Source: Candidatus Woesearchaeota archaeon
GTDB taxonomy: Archaea > Nanobdellota > Nanobdellia > Woesearchaeales > ARS49
Length of the DNA: 6,551 bases
Assembly (NCBI GenBank): GCA_016203425.1
Contig: JACQMU010000005.1
Coordinates: 1-6,551, forward strand
Direction: 5' to 3'
Shown: positions 1 to 4,654 of the stretch, in pieces
How positions within the stretch are numbered: the first letter of the stretch is position 1
Layout of the letters: every line of letters begins with the position of its first letter
The notes under the pieces: generated by a model
Told to the model about the DNA's origin: nothing
The model's input: only the letters and a program-made list of their open reading frames with translations
The model's database searches: none
Translations under genes and position numbers: made by a program

Positions 1-338
1 CAGTAGACCAGATAGATTTCAGCAAACTAAGAATAAACTCAATAGGACTATACTTTGCAGAATTCCGCAACAATGAATTACGATTAAGCATTGAAGGCAG
101 CCAAATAATTGGGCCAAAAGCAACAAAAAATGTTGTTGAACTAAACAATGATGAATTAAAACAATGGTTAAGAGGAGAAGACTTGGAAAAAGAATGTGAT
201 GAAAATGGATTTGTCATCATCAAACACGGCAACGATTATTTAGGGTGCGGAAAGATCAAAGAGGGCAAAGTCCTTAATTTTGTGCCGAAAGCACGACGAT
301 TGATGAACATTGTGGGTGATGAAGAGCAAAATATATAA
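1..338 (+). CDS. C-terminal part of NOL1/NOP2/Sun-family RNA m5C methyltransferase (5' end outside window)
   Basis: An open frame runs from the left edge (first full codon at 3) to a TAA at 336-338, giving 111 residues. The end of the protein contains NVVELNNDELKQWLRGEDL, then GFVIIKHGNDYLGCGKIKEG and NFVPKARR. From family knowledge, this is the PUA-like RNA-binding tail that follows the SAM-dependent catalytic domain in archaeal NOL1/NOP2/Sun (RsmF-like) enzymes, which make 5-methylcytosine in tRNA or rRNA using two catalytic cysteines. The catalytic domain and its cysteines are outside the window, so activity cannot be judged here. The tail looks complete, with the usual basic KARR segment near the end. 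The stop codon overlaps the TATA box of the next gene, so the two genes probably have separate transcripts. Whether the target is tRNA or rRNA cannot be told from this tail. Confidence 0.8.
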   Translation, partial: VDQIDFSKLRINSIGLYFAEFRNNELRLSIEGSQIIGPKATKNVVELNNDELKQWLRGEDLEKECDENGFVIIKHGNDYLGCGKIKEGKVLNFVPKARRLMNIVGDEEQNI

Positions 339-339
339 G
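331..339 (+). promoter_or_regulatory. TATA box of the purine nucleoside phosphorylase gene
   Basis: ATATATAAG, preceded by an A-rich GCAAA that could serve as the TFB recognition element. It is centred about 28 nt before the ATG at 363, which would start transcription at or next to the start codon. No Shine-Dalgarno sequence is present between 340 and 362. It overlaps the stop codon of the upstream methyltransferase gene. Confidence 0.7.
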
Positions 340-362
340 CAACCGGCTCGCACGCTTCTCGC

Positions 363-1322
363 ATGTCACTCACTGAACGATTAGAACAAGCACTGGATTA
401 CCAACAAAATTATGAAACAAAAGTAAGAGAAGCAGCAACGTATCTTAATGACGAGTACTTGGGTTTTATTTTTAAAGACAAACGACCACAATTTGGTATT
501 GTTCTTGGCTCAGGACTCAATGACTTAGCAGCAGTCATAAAAAAAGAAGCAGTTATTCCATACAAAGACATACCCAACTTCCCAGTACCAACAGTTGAAG
601 GACACGAAGGCAACTTTATCATCGGACAACTCGAAGGCGTCCCTGTCATCGGACTCCAAGGCAGAAAACATTATTATGAAGTAGCAGACCAACCATTCAA
701 CACAGGAATTTTGCAGGTTATTTTTCCAGTCCACGTGCTTGCAGAATTAAGCGTGCCAAATTATTTTGTTACAAACGCAGCAGGAGGACTAAATCAGGAA
801 TACAATGTCGGTGACATAATGATAATAAAGTCACACATTAATATGATGCCAAGCCCGCTTCTCGGCAGAGAACATGATTTCAAAACAATAAAAGGAGAAA
901 AACTGCAAAGATTTCAGCCGATGAATGGTGCATACGATGCAGACTTAAGAAAAATGTTGAGAAATGCGACAATACTTTCAGGCAATTACCCAAAAAAAGG
1001 AACATACTTAGCAGTCACAGGACCGACTTATGAAACAGAAGGAGAATGCATTGCATTTAGAGACGGATTACACGCTGATGCTGTCGGCATGTCAACAACA
1101 CCAGAAGTCATAGTTGCAAAAAACAGAGGAATGAACGTTGTTGGATTCTCGTGCATCACAAATAAGATAGCCAAAGACGGAACAAATGCAACAAACCACG
1201 AAGAAGTCAAAGCAGTGCTGGAATCAGAAGAAACAAGAAAACTACTGACGGGCACAGTCAAGAACTTTTTCGGGCTTTACAAAGAAAAAACAGACGGTTT
1301 GTTTGACGTTGAATGTGTGTAG
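363..1322 (+). CDS. Purine nucleoside phosphorylase (trimeric, human/bacterial PNP type)
   Basis: A cytosolic enzyme of purine salvage that splits 6-oxopurine nucleosides with phosphate into free base and ribose 1-phosphate. Motifs of the trimeric PNP/MTAP family run in order: LGSGL at residues 48-52 (phosphate loop), GH 80-81, GRKHYYE 100-106, TNAAGG 137-142, GPTYETEGE 220-228, VGMSTTPEVI 241-250 and CITNK 264-268. By alignment with human PNP, R101, H103, Y105, Y223, E224, M243, N267 and H279 match the phosphate, ribose and base contacts. N267 at the position of human N243 points to guanine/hypoxanthine nucleosides rather than adenosine or methylthioadenosine. The 319 residues are somewhat longer than the roughly 290 of human PNP, mostly at the N-terminus. 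The start at 363 fits a TATA box 28 nt upstream and a leaderless message. The gene is convergent with the metal cassette. Many archaea have the related MTAP/MTIP-type enzyme instead, so the specificity call remains inference. Confidence 0.9.
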   Translation: MSLTERLEQALDYQQNYETKVREAATYLNDEYLGFIFKDKRPQFGIVLGSGLNDLAAVIKKEAVIPYKDIPNFPVPTVEGHEGNFIIGQLEGVPVIGLQGRKHYYEVADQPFNTGILQVIFPVHVLAELSVPNYFVTNAAGGLNQEYNVGDIMIIKSHINMMPSPLLGREHDFKTIKGEKLQRFQPMNGAYDADLRKMLRNATILSGNYPKKGTYLAVTGPTYETEGECIAFRDGLHADAVGMSTTPEVIVAKNRGMNVVGFSCITNKIAKDGTNATNHEEVKAVLESEETRKLLTGTVKNFFGLYKEKTDGLFDVECV

Positions 1323-1374
1323 AATTATTATTCAATAAACCCGAATAATATTATTACATAACTGAGAAGTTCAC
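1323..1374. terminator. AT-rich convergent spacer with weak hairpin, possible bidirectional 3' end region
   Basis: This 52-bp gap separates two converging genes. TATTATTC at 1326-1333 can pair with GAATAATA at 1343-1350 around a 9-nt loop. AATAATATTATT at 1344-1355 is itself a 12-bp palindrome. There is no long T-run on either strand, so termination here is a positional guess. Confidence 0.25.
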
Positions 1375-1548
1375 TTAATGACATTTTTTGCCTTTGTGCG
1401 AACTCATCATTATCAAATGAATTATGGGGCACATTGCCAAAGCTATCCAGTATACAAATTGATTTTTAATCCCGAATCCGTAAACTGCAACAAGCAATGC
1501 AACAGGAATCAGCATGCACAAAACCATTAAAAAAGAGTGTTTGTTCAT
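1375..1548 (-). CDS. 57-aa DUF2933-like small membrane protein with metal-ligand tail
   Basis: This small gene is read on the minus strand from ATG at 1548 to TAA at 1375-1377. It begins MNKHSFLMVLCMLIPVALLV, has a second hydrophobic segment ending YWIALAMCPIIHLIMM, and closes with SSHKGKKCH. Two membrane helices (about residues 5-24 and 32-48) are joined by a short loop with FGIKN. The CxxIP pattern in helix one, the CPxxHLxMM pattern at the end of helix two and the His/Cys tail match DUF2933. From memory, that family of short bacterial membrane proteins is often found beside heavy-metal resistance genes; its function is unknown. C11, C39, H43, the Met pair, H51, C56 and H57 are possible metal ligands. 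Its ATG overlaps the stop of the upstream gene by four bases (ATGA) and no Shine-Dalgarno is visible, so translation is probably coupled. The matching residue pattern and the overlap argue strongly that this is a real gene despite its size. Confidence 0.75.
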   Translation of the reverse strand: MNKHSFLMVLCMLIPVALLVAVYGFGIKNQFVYWIALAMCPIIHLIMMSSHKGKKCH

Positions 1549-2099
1549 CCGCATGCACCCGTACTACTGCCGGCACCGTTTGGATAAAATATTTCCTTCC
1601 ACTTGTTAATTTCCAGCTGAATTTCGCCTTTTGGATAGTTCTGCGACGCCAATAATTTTGCCAGCCCAAAAAGCGCAACATGATGCCCACATTCACAATT
1701 GCCAGACAATTGCAGTTCCTTAAAGCCGCAACAAGGCATTTGCACATCAAGCCCTTTGATAATCCTGCTTTGGGCATCGTTAAGTTTTATTTTCTGAGCA
1801 GCATCAACCAATTGTTCATACCCTGCGTTATCATAAGTTAATCCATAAGCTGATTTTTGGCCAGCATACGACACTGAATTTGTGGAGCCAGTGCTTGCAA
1901 CACCACCACAGCCATCACTTTGTTGGTTTTTTCCCTGATCCGGATGGTGTGCAGCCATCATGTCATCATACGAACTAAAACCTTCATTTGTTGCAATTGT
2001 TGCTGCGCCAGTTGCGCTCTGCTTGCCAAAAAGAAAAGCAGTTACTGCAACAGTTATTAAGACAATAATCCCAACTATTATCACGTTTTTGTTTTCCAT
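1545..2099 (-). CDS. Membrane-anchored Cys/His-rich protein, PCYCGC-like, probable metal binding
   Basis: Residues 6-24 form one hydrophobic helix with few charges before it. It is probably an uncleaved signal anchor that places the rest outside the cell. A low-complexity Ser/Gly/Gln linker follows, containing MMAAHH (47-52) and DGCGG (62-66). The conserved-looking domain is residues 92-173: a helix, then MPCCGF (121-126), CECGHH (135-140), and an amphipathic stretch ending in INKWKEIFYP (164-173). C64, C123, C124, C135, C137 and C183 with H139-H140 are likely metal ligands. The layout (PC-C, then C-x-C-G-H, then a helix with a lysine-rich EI segment) resembles PCYCGC-type bacterial lipoproteins, but there is no lipobox and I cannot assign it firmly. 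The ATG at 2099 is preferred to a GTG at 2108. GGAG at 2110-2113 lies ten bases from the ATG but only one base from the GTG. It is the middle gene of the cassette, 24 bp after the YHS gene and overlapping the DUF2933-like gene. Confidence 0.75.
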   Translation of the reverse strand: MENKNVIIVGIIVLITVAVTAFLFGKQSATGAATIATNEGFSSYDDMMAAHHPDQGKNQQSDGCGGVASTGSTNSVSYAGQKSAYGLTYDNAGYEQLVDAAQKIKLNDAQSRIIKGLDVQMPCCGFKELQLSGNCECGHHVALFGLAKLLASQNYPKGEIQLEINKWKEIFYPNGAGSSTGACG

Positions 2100-2109
2100 C
2101 AGGTTCACA

Positions 2110-2113
2110 CTCC
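2110..2113 (-). promoter_or_regulatory. Shine-Dalgarno site deciding the start of the Cys/His-rich gene
   Basis: GGAG on the minus strand, ten bases before ATG 2097-2099. It nearly abuts the in-frame GTG at 2106-2108, which makes that GTG unusable. The spacing equals that of the first gene of the cassette. Confidence 0.65.
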
Positions 2114-2123
2114 TATCAATCTA

Positions 2124-2249
2124 TCAATTCTTTATTTTATTTTCGTATTCTTTAAGACAGCTTGCACTGCAAAACCAATGGCCTGAGTTTTCAAACCCCT
2201 TGCCAGATTCTTCTTTCATCCCACAAACAGGGTCTTTTCTTTTGAACAT
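2124..2249 (-). CDS. 41-aa YHS/TRASH-like metal-finger protein
   Basis: This small gene runs on the minus strand from ATG at 2249 to TGA at 2124-2126. It contains KDPVCGMKEESGKG near the N-terminus and GHWFCSASCLKEYE near the C-terminus. DPVCGM followed by FCSxxCLxxY is the hallmark of the YHS domain. C9, C27 and C31 (C-x17-C-x3-C) also fit the TRASH-type treble-clef metal finger of archaeal copper-handling proteins. The protein is essentially the bare domain with no membrane segment, so it is probably a cytosolic metal carrier, buffer or sensor; copper is the likeliest metal by family context. A strong Shine-Dalgarno (GGAGGT at 2260-2265) lies ten bases before the ATG, and a TATA box sits at 2290-2297. 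It is the first gene of the three-gene cassette. Confidence 0.85.
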   Translation of the reverse strand: MFKRKDPVCGMKEESGKGFENSGHWFCSASCLKEYENKIKN

Positions 2250-2259
2250 TTTATAGTCA

Positions 2260-2265
2260 ACCTCC
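2260..2265 (-). promoter_or_regulatory. Strong Shine-Dalgarno of the YHS gene
   Basis: GGAGGT on the minus strand, ten bases before the ATG. The message start predicted from the TATA box is at about 2267-2269, so the site would sit at the very 5' end of a short leader of about 18 nt. The leaderless-looking genes elsewhere in the window lack such a site. Confidence 0.7.
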
Positions 2266-2268
2266 AAC

Positions 2269-2286
2269 TTTCAACAAAGACTGAAA
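2269..2286. promoter_or_regulatory. Second inverted TTTCA/TGAAA site between TATA box and start
   Basis: TTTCA at 2269-2273 and TGAAA at 2282-2286 are inverted around an 8-base spacer, immediately downstream of the cassette's TATA box on the minus strand. The half-sites match those of the 14-bp palindrome on the other side of the TATA box. The position is where a repressor would block polymerase. This is inference from sequence symmetry only. Confidence 0.4.
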
Positions 2287-2289
2287 CCA

Positions 2290-2297
2290 CTTATAAG
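2290..2297 (-). promoter_or_regulatory. TATA box of the metal cassette
   Basis: CTTATAAG, centred about 44 nt before the ATG at 2249. This leaves an expected leader of about 18 nt that contains the GGAGGT site. It is flanked by TGAAA-type inverted sites on both sides. Confidence 0.6.
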
Positions 2298-2305
2298 AAT
2301 AATGC

Positions 2306-2319
2306 TGAAACTAGTTTCA
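2306..2319. promoter_or_regulatory. Perfect 14-bp palindrome, candidate operator
   Basis: TGAAACTAGTTTCA is its own reverse complement. It lies 8 bp upstream of the cassette's TATA box and its last three bases are the stop codon of the DUF371 gene. A dimeric regulator binding here would contact the TFB/TBP region. The TGAAAC half-site occurs again at 2282-2287. Confidence 0.5.
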
Positions 2320-2715
2320 CACTTTTTCAATCTTCACAACAACTTTTTGCGCAGGATTTCTTAACTTTTCAATAAGATTTCTGTTCAAATGCACAGCAGC
2401 TTTATCAGCACGAATGCCCAGCGTTCTTGCAGAATCAAACTCGCCCATTCGAATAACAATTTCGTTATCATCATCAAAACTTTTGTTAACAACTGCTTCA
2501 ACAACATCAGAAGTAAAACCCGCAGAAATCGTAATCCGCATTTTGTCCCAGCCATGCACAAGATGCTTTAGCTGTGGCGCATCAAAATCAGCATTTACTG
2601 CAACAATGCAGTCTCCCTCAGGAAGCAAGTCTGGGCTTTTTGTAAACTCCAACGTAGTCTTGTGCATAGCACGTACATTAGGATGGCCTGTTGCAGTAAA
2701 TTCGTAAAAGTTCAT
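2317..2715 (-). CDS. DUF371 (COG2090) family protein
   Basis: A 132-residue conserved archaeal protein of unknown function. Family marks are visible: GHPNVRA at residues 10-16, HKTTLEFTK 18-26, GDCIVAVNAD 34-43, a charged DDDNEIVIR strand region 81-89 and IRADKAA 101-107, followed by NRNLIEKLRNP. It has no signal peptide or membrane helix, so it is cytosolic. The length is normal for the family and the protein looks intact. The ATG at 2713-2715 lies in a run of overlapping ATGs (2715, 2719, 2723); only the one at 2715 opens this frame. The gene is the first one leftward from the GC-rich spacer and is 67 bp upstream of the YHS gene. That gene has its own promoter, so co-transcription is possible but not required. 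No function is inferred. Confidence 0.85.
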   Translation of the reverse strand: MNFYEFTATGHPNVRAMHKTTLEFTKSPDLLPEGDCIVAVNADFDAPQLKHLVHGWDKMRITISAGFTSDVVEAVVNKSFDDDNEIVIRMGEFDSARTLGIRADKAAVHLNRNLIEKLRNPAQKVVVKIEKV

Positions 2716-2750
2716 TCATTCATAAAACCCTTCGTTTGTTTTTGCCAAGC

Positions 2751-2760
2751 AATTTTTTAA
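2751..2760 (-). promoter_or_regulatory. Possible TATA box of the DUF371 gene
   Basis: TTAAAAAATT on the minus strand is centred about 40 nt before the ATG at 2715, which would leave a short leader without a Shine-Dalgarno. It directly abuts the left end of the GC-rich element. The sequence is a weak match and the distance is longer than at the other promoters. Confidence 0.35.
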
Positions 2761-2922
2761 CCGCTGCTGTGGCGGTGCGACGGTTGTGTCGCGAACTGCG
2801 TTCAGCTCCACACCCTGCTCGGCATCACGAAGGGCTCTTTCCAACTTCGCAGAGCTCGTTGGTAAGCCTTTGCGTCAAGTATGCCGCAAAGCAACCCCTG
2901 CCTCGCCGCACGCCAGCAGCGG
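2761..2922. ncRNA. GC-rich structured element (candidate RNA or dispersed palindromic repeat)
   Basis: By hand count 102 of 162 bases are G/C, against 17 of 60 in the 60 bases to the left. The ends form an inverted repeat: CCGCTGCTG at 2761-2769 pairs with CAGCAGCGG at 2914-2922. The stem continues inward with GCG and TGCG against CGCACGC (2907-2913), with bulges of two and one bases, for 16 bp in all. Inside are a branched arm (2782-2788 with 2809-2814, plus GAAC 2793-2796 with GTTC 2800-2803), a 7-bp stem (2832-2838 with 2851-2857, one G-T pair) and another 7-bp stem (CTTTGCG 2868-2874 with CGCAAAG 2885-2891). Alternative pairings also exist (GCGAC 2777-2781 with GTCGC 2788-2792; CCAAC 2841-2845 with GTTGG 2858-2862). 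The transcribed strand is unknown. It matches no tRNA, 5S, SRP or RNase P signature I can recognise. Confidence 0.5.
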
Positions 2923-2958
2923 ACAGTAGTTTTATTATTCACCCCAATAATAACCAAC

Positions 2959-2968
2959 TTTTTAAATC
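2959..2968 (+). promoter_or_regulatory. TATA box of the asparagine-synthetase-like gene
   Basis: TTTTTAAATC, centred about 25 nt before the ATG at 2988, consistent with a leaderless message. The GAGG at 2982-2985 lies too close to the ATG to act as a normal Shine-Dalgarno. Confidence 0.55.
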
Positions 2969-2987
2969 TTCTCAGATTTGAAGAGGC

Positions 2988-3830
2988 ATGCAATTCATTA
3001 ACGAACAACAATGGCAGAACGACATTGAAAAACTTGAGCAAGAAACAAAGCCGACAACAAAAGAACAATTAAAAGAAACAATTCTCACTGCAATCAAGAA
3101 AAATGTTCCGCAAGAAAAATTCGGAGTATTTTTGTCAGGCGGAGTTGATTCATCATTCATTGCAATGCTGTGCAAACAACAAAACGCAGATTTTATTTGT
3201 TATTCTGTTGGCTTGAAAGGAGCACCAGACATTGATGCAGCAAAAAAAGTGGCGCAACAGTTTGGGTTACAACACAGAATAAAAGAATATTCCATTGAGG
3301 AAGCAGAAGAATTGTTCAAAAAAACAATAAAATTGCTGAACAATACAAACGTTGTTACAATTGGTGTTGCATCTGTGGTTTATGCCGCAGTTGAGTTAGC
3401 AAAAAAAGACAACATAACAAAATTATTCTCAGGCATCGGTAGCGAAGAAATCTTTGCAGGCTATGACAGACATTTGAAAGCAACAGATAAACACGCAGAA
3501 TGCTGGCGCGGACTCAAAGCAATGTGGCAACGAGACTTAGTGCGCGACATAATCTTGATGAAAAAATTAGGATTTCAAGCGTTAGCGCCATTCTTGGATA
3601 ATGATGTCATTAAGATTGCAATGGGGATAGACATTTCACGCAAAATCAATAACGAACACAAAAAAATAATACTCAGAGAAATAGCAGAAGAATGTGGTTT
3701 GATGCAGGATATTGCGTGGCGCGACAAAAAAGCAGCACAATACGGAAGCTGGCTTGATAAGGCAATGGAAAAATTGGCTAAAAAGAATAAGTTTGAGACG
3801 AAAGGAGAGTATTTGAAGAGTCTCGTGTAG
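2988..3830 (+). CDS. Stand-alone asparagine-synthetase-type ATP pyrophosphatase domain protein
   Basis: A 280-residue protein consisting of the synthetase half of asparagine synthase with no glutaminase domain. SGGVDSS at 50-56 is the PP-loop that binds ATP for adenylation. SGIGSEEIFAGYDRH at 148-162 matches the SGEGADELFGGY motif of AsnB, followed by APFLDNDVIKIAM 200-212, KIILREIAEECGL 226-238 and WRDKKAAQYGS 244-254. All motifs look intact. An initial Cys nucleophile and the N-terminal Ntn fold are absent: residues 1-40 are a short helical segment. The protein could use free ammonia, or a separate glutaminase, to amidate aspartate or another carboxylate; related stand-alone domains modify other substrates. 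The start at 2988 is supported by the TATA box 25 nt upstream. It is followed after 48 bp by a dehydrogenase gene with its own TATA box. The substrate cannot be read from sequence. Confidence 0.8.
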   Translation: MQFINEQQWQNDIEKLEQETKPTTKEQLKETILTAIKKNVPQEKFGVFLSGGVDSSFIAMLCKQQNADFICYSVGLKGAPDIDAAKKVAQQFGLQHRIKEYSIEEAEELFKKTIKLLNNTNVVTIGVASVVYAAVELAKKDNITKLFSGIGSEEIFAGYDRHLKATDKHAECWRGLKAMWQRDLVRDIILMKKLGFQALAPFLDNDVIKIAMGIDISRKINNEHKKIILREIAEECGLMQDIAWRDKKAAQYGSWLDKAMEKLAKKNKFETKGEYLKSLV

Positions 3831-3846
3831 TTTTCATTTAAGAAAA

Positions 3847-3856
3847 TTATATAAAC
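3847..3856 (+). promoter_or_regulatory. TATA box of the short-chain dehydrogenase gene
   Basis: TTATATAAAC with an A-rich AGAAAA just upstream that fits a TFB recognition element. It is centred about 28 nt before the ATG at 3879. There is no Shine-Dalgarno, so a leaderless message is likely. Confidence 0.7.
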
Positions 3857-3878
3857 AAACAAATGTTGTGAAACGTGC

Positions 3879-4637
3879 ATGCGTTTATATGACAAAGTTG
3901 CAATCGTTACAGGCGCGAGTTCTGGAATTGGAAAAGCAATTGCTCAAAGCTTTGCAAAAGAACATGCTTACGTTGCAATAGTTGCACGCTCACAAAAAGG
4001 TGCAGAAGCAGTTCAACAAATCACAGCTGAAGGCGGCAAAGCATTGTTCGTTCAATGTGACGTGACAAATGCAACAGCTGTTGAGGCAATGGTTTCTTCA
4101 GTCATCAAAGAGTACGGGCGTATTGATATTCTCGTTAATAATGCAGGCATTTTGAGAAACGGCGACGTTGTTTCTCTGCAAGAAAAAGACTGGGATGATG
4201 TAATCGCAACAGACCTCAAAAGTGTGTATTTATGCAGCAAATATGTTATTCCAATCATGCGCAAAAATAAATCAGGGAGCATTGTTAATGTGGCATCATA
4301 TTTCGGCCTGCTTGGCGGCAGACAAGTTGCAGCATACTGTGCAGCAAAAGGCGGTGTTGTAAATTTAACACGAGCAATGGCGCTCGATCACTCACGAGAG
4401 GGCATTCGAGTGAATGCATTGTGTCCAGGCCCTGTTGAGACACAATTATTGCAAAAAACGTTTCCAACACCAGAGTCAATGAAAAAAGTTGCTGCACAAA
4501 TTCCTCGCGGCCAGTTTCCCACACTTGAAGAAATCGCGAGTGCAGCGCTTTTTCTTGCGAGTGATGAATCAAAACACATTACAGGCATAGCGCTTCCAAT
4601 TGACGGCGGCGGCTCTGCAGGAATAAAGATTATATAA
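3879..4637 (+). CDS. Short-chain dehydrogenase/reductase (FabG-like classical SDR)
   Basis: A cytosolic NAD(P)-dependent oxidoreductase with a complete Rossmann fold of 252 residues, the usual size for classical SDRs. Visible motifs are TGASSGIG at 11-18 (cofactor loop), CDV 60-62, NNAG 87-90, catalytic S140, Y153 and K157 (YCAAK), and CPGPVET 182-188. The second strand ends in AR (R37) with no acidic residue, which usually favours NADP(H). The fourth member of the catalytic tetrad, normally Asn, is Asp here (D112 in TDLKS), a change seen in some SDRs. The fold resembles 3-oxoacyl-ACP reductase, but archaea generally lack the bacterial fatty acid synthase, so a FabG name would mislead; a sugar, polyol or ketone substrate is equally possible. 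It has its own TATA box and is convergent with the GTPase gene, with 17 bp between them. Confidence 0.88.
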   Translation: MRLYDKVAIVTGASSGIGKAIAQSFAKEHAYVAIVARSQKGAEAVQQITAEGGKALFVQCDVTNATAVEAMVSSVIKEYGRIDILVNNAGILRNGDVVSLQEKDWDDVIATDLKSVYLCSKYVIPIMRKNKSGSIVNVASYFGLLGGRQVAAYCAAKGGVVNLTRAMALDHSREGIRVNALCPGPVETQLLQKTFPTPESMKKVAAQIPRGQFPTLEEIASAALFLASDESKHITGIALPIDGGGSAGIKII

Positions 4638-4654
4638 CAACAATAACAACAAAT

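Noticed and set aside
2100..2108. GTG at 2106-2108 as the start of the Cys/His-rich gene
   Set aside because: The GGAG site is only one base away from it. The ATG at 2099 has a normal ten-base spacing.
1960..2256. 98-aa frame on the + strand
   Set aside because: It is antisense to the YHS gene and the start of the Cys/His-rich gene, both of which show recognisable motifs and ribosome binding sites.
2761..2922. A tRNA, 5S, SRP or RNase P RNA inside the GC-rich element
   Set aside because: I found no T-arm GTTCRANNC with a matching acceptor, no SRP helix 8 motif and no RNase P conserved boxes on either strand.
2755..2930. Target-site duplication around the GC-rich element
   Set aside because: The flanking bases (TTTTTTAA on the left, ACAGTAG on the right) share no direct repeat, so insertion by a transposase is not shown.
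2736..3068. Open frames of 81 aa (+, 2736-2981) and 88 aa (-, 2802-3068) across the GC-rich element
   Set aside because: They are open because the GC-rich stretch has few stops. They have no start signals, no family resemblance and overlap the inverted-repeat structure and the next gene.
3869..3874. TGAAAC before the dehydrogenase gene as a third copy of the cassette's half-site
   Set aside because: It is a single 6-mer in an unrelated position between the TATA box and ATG, easily explained by chance.
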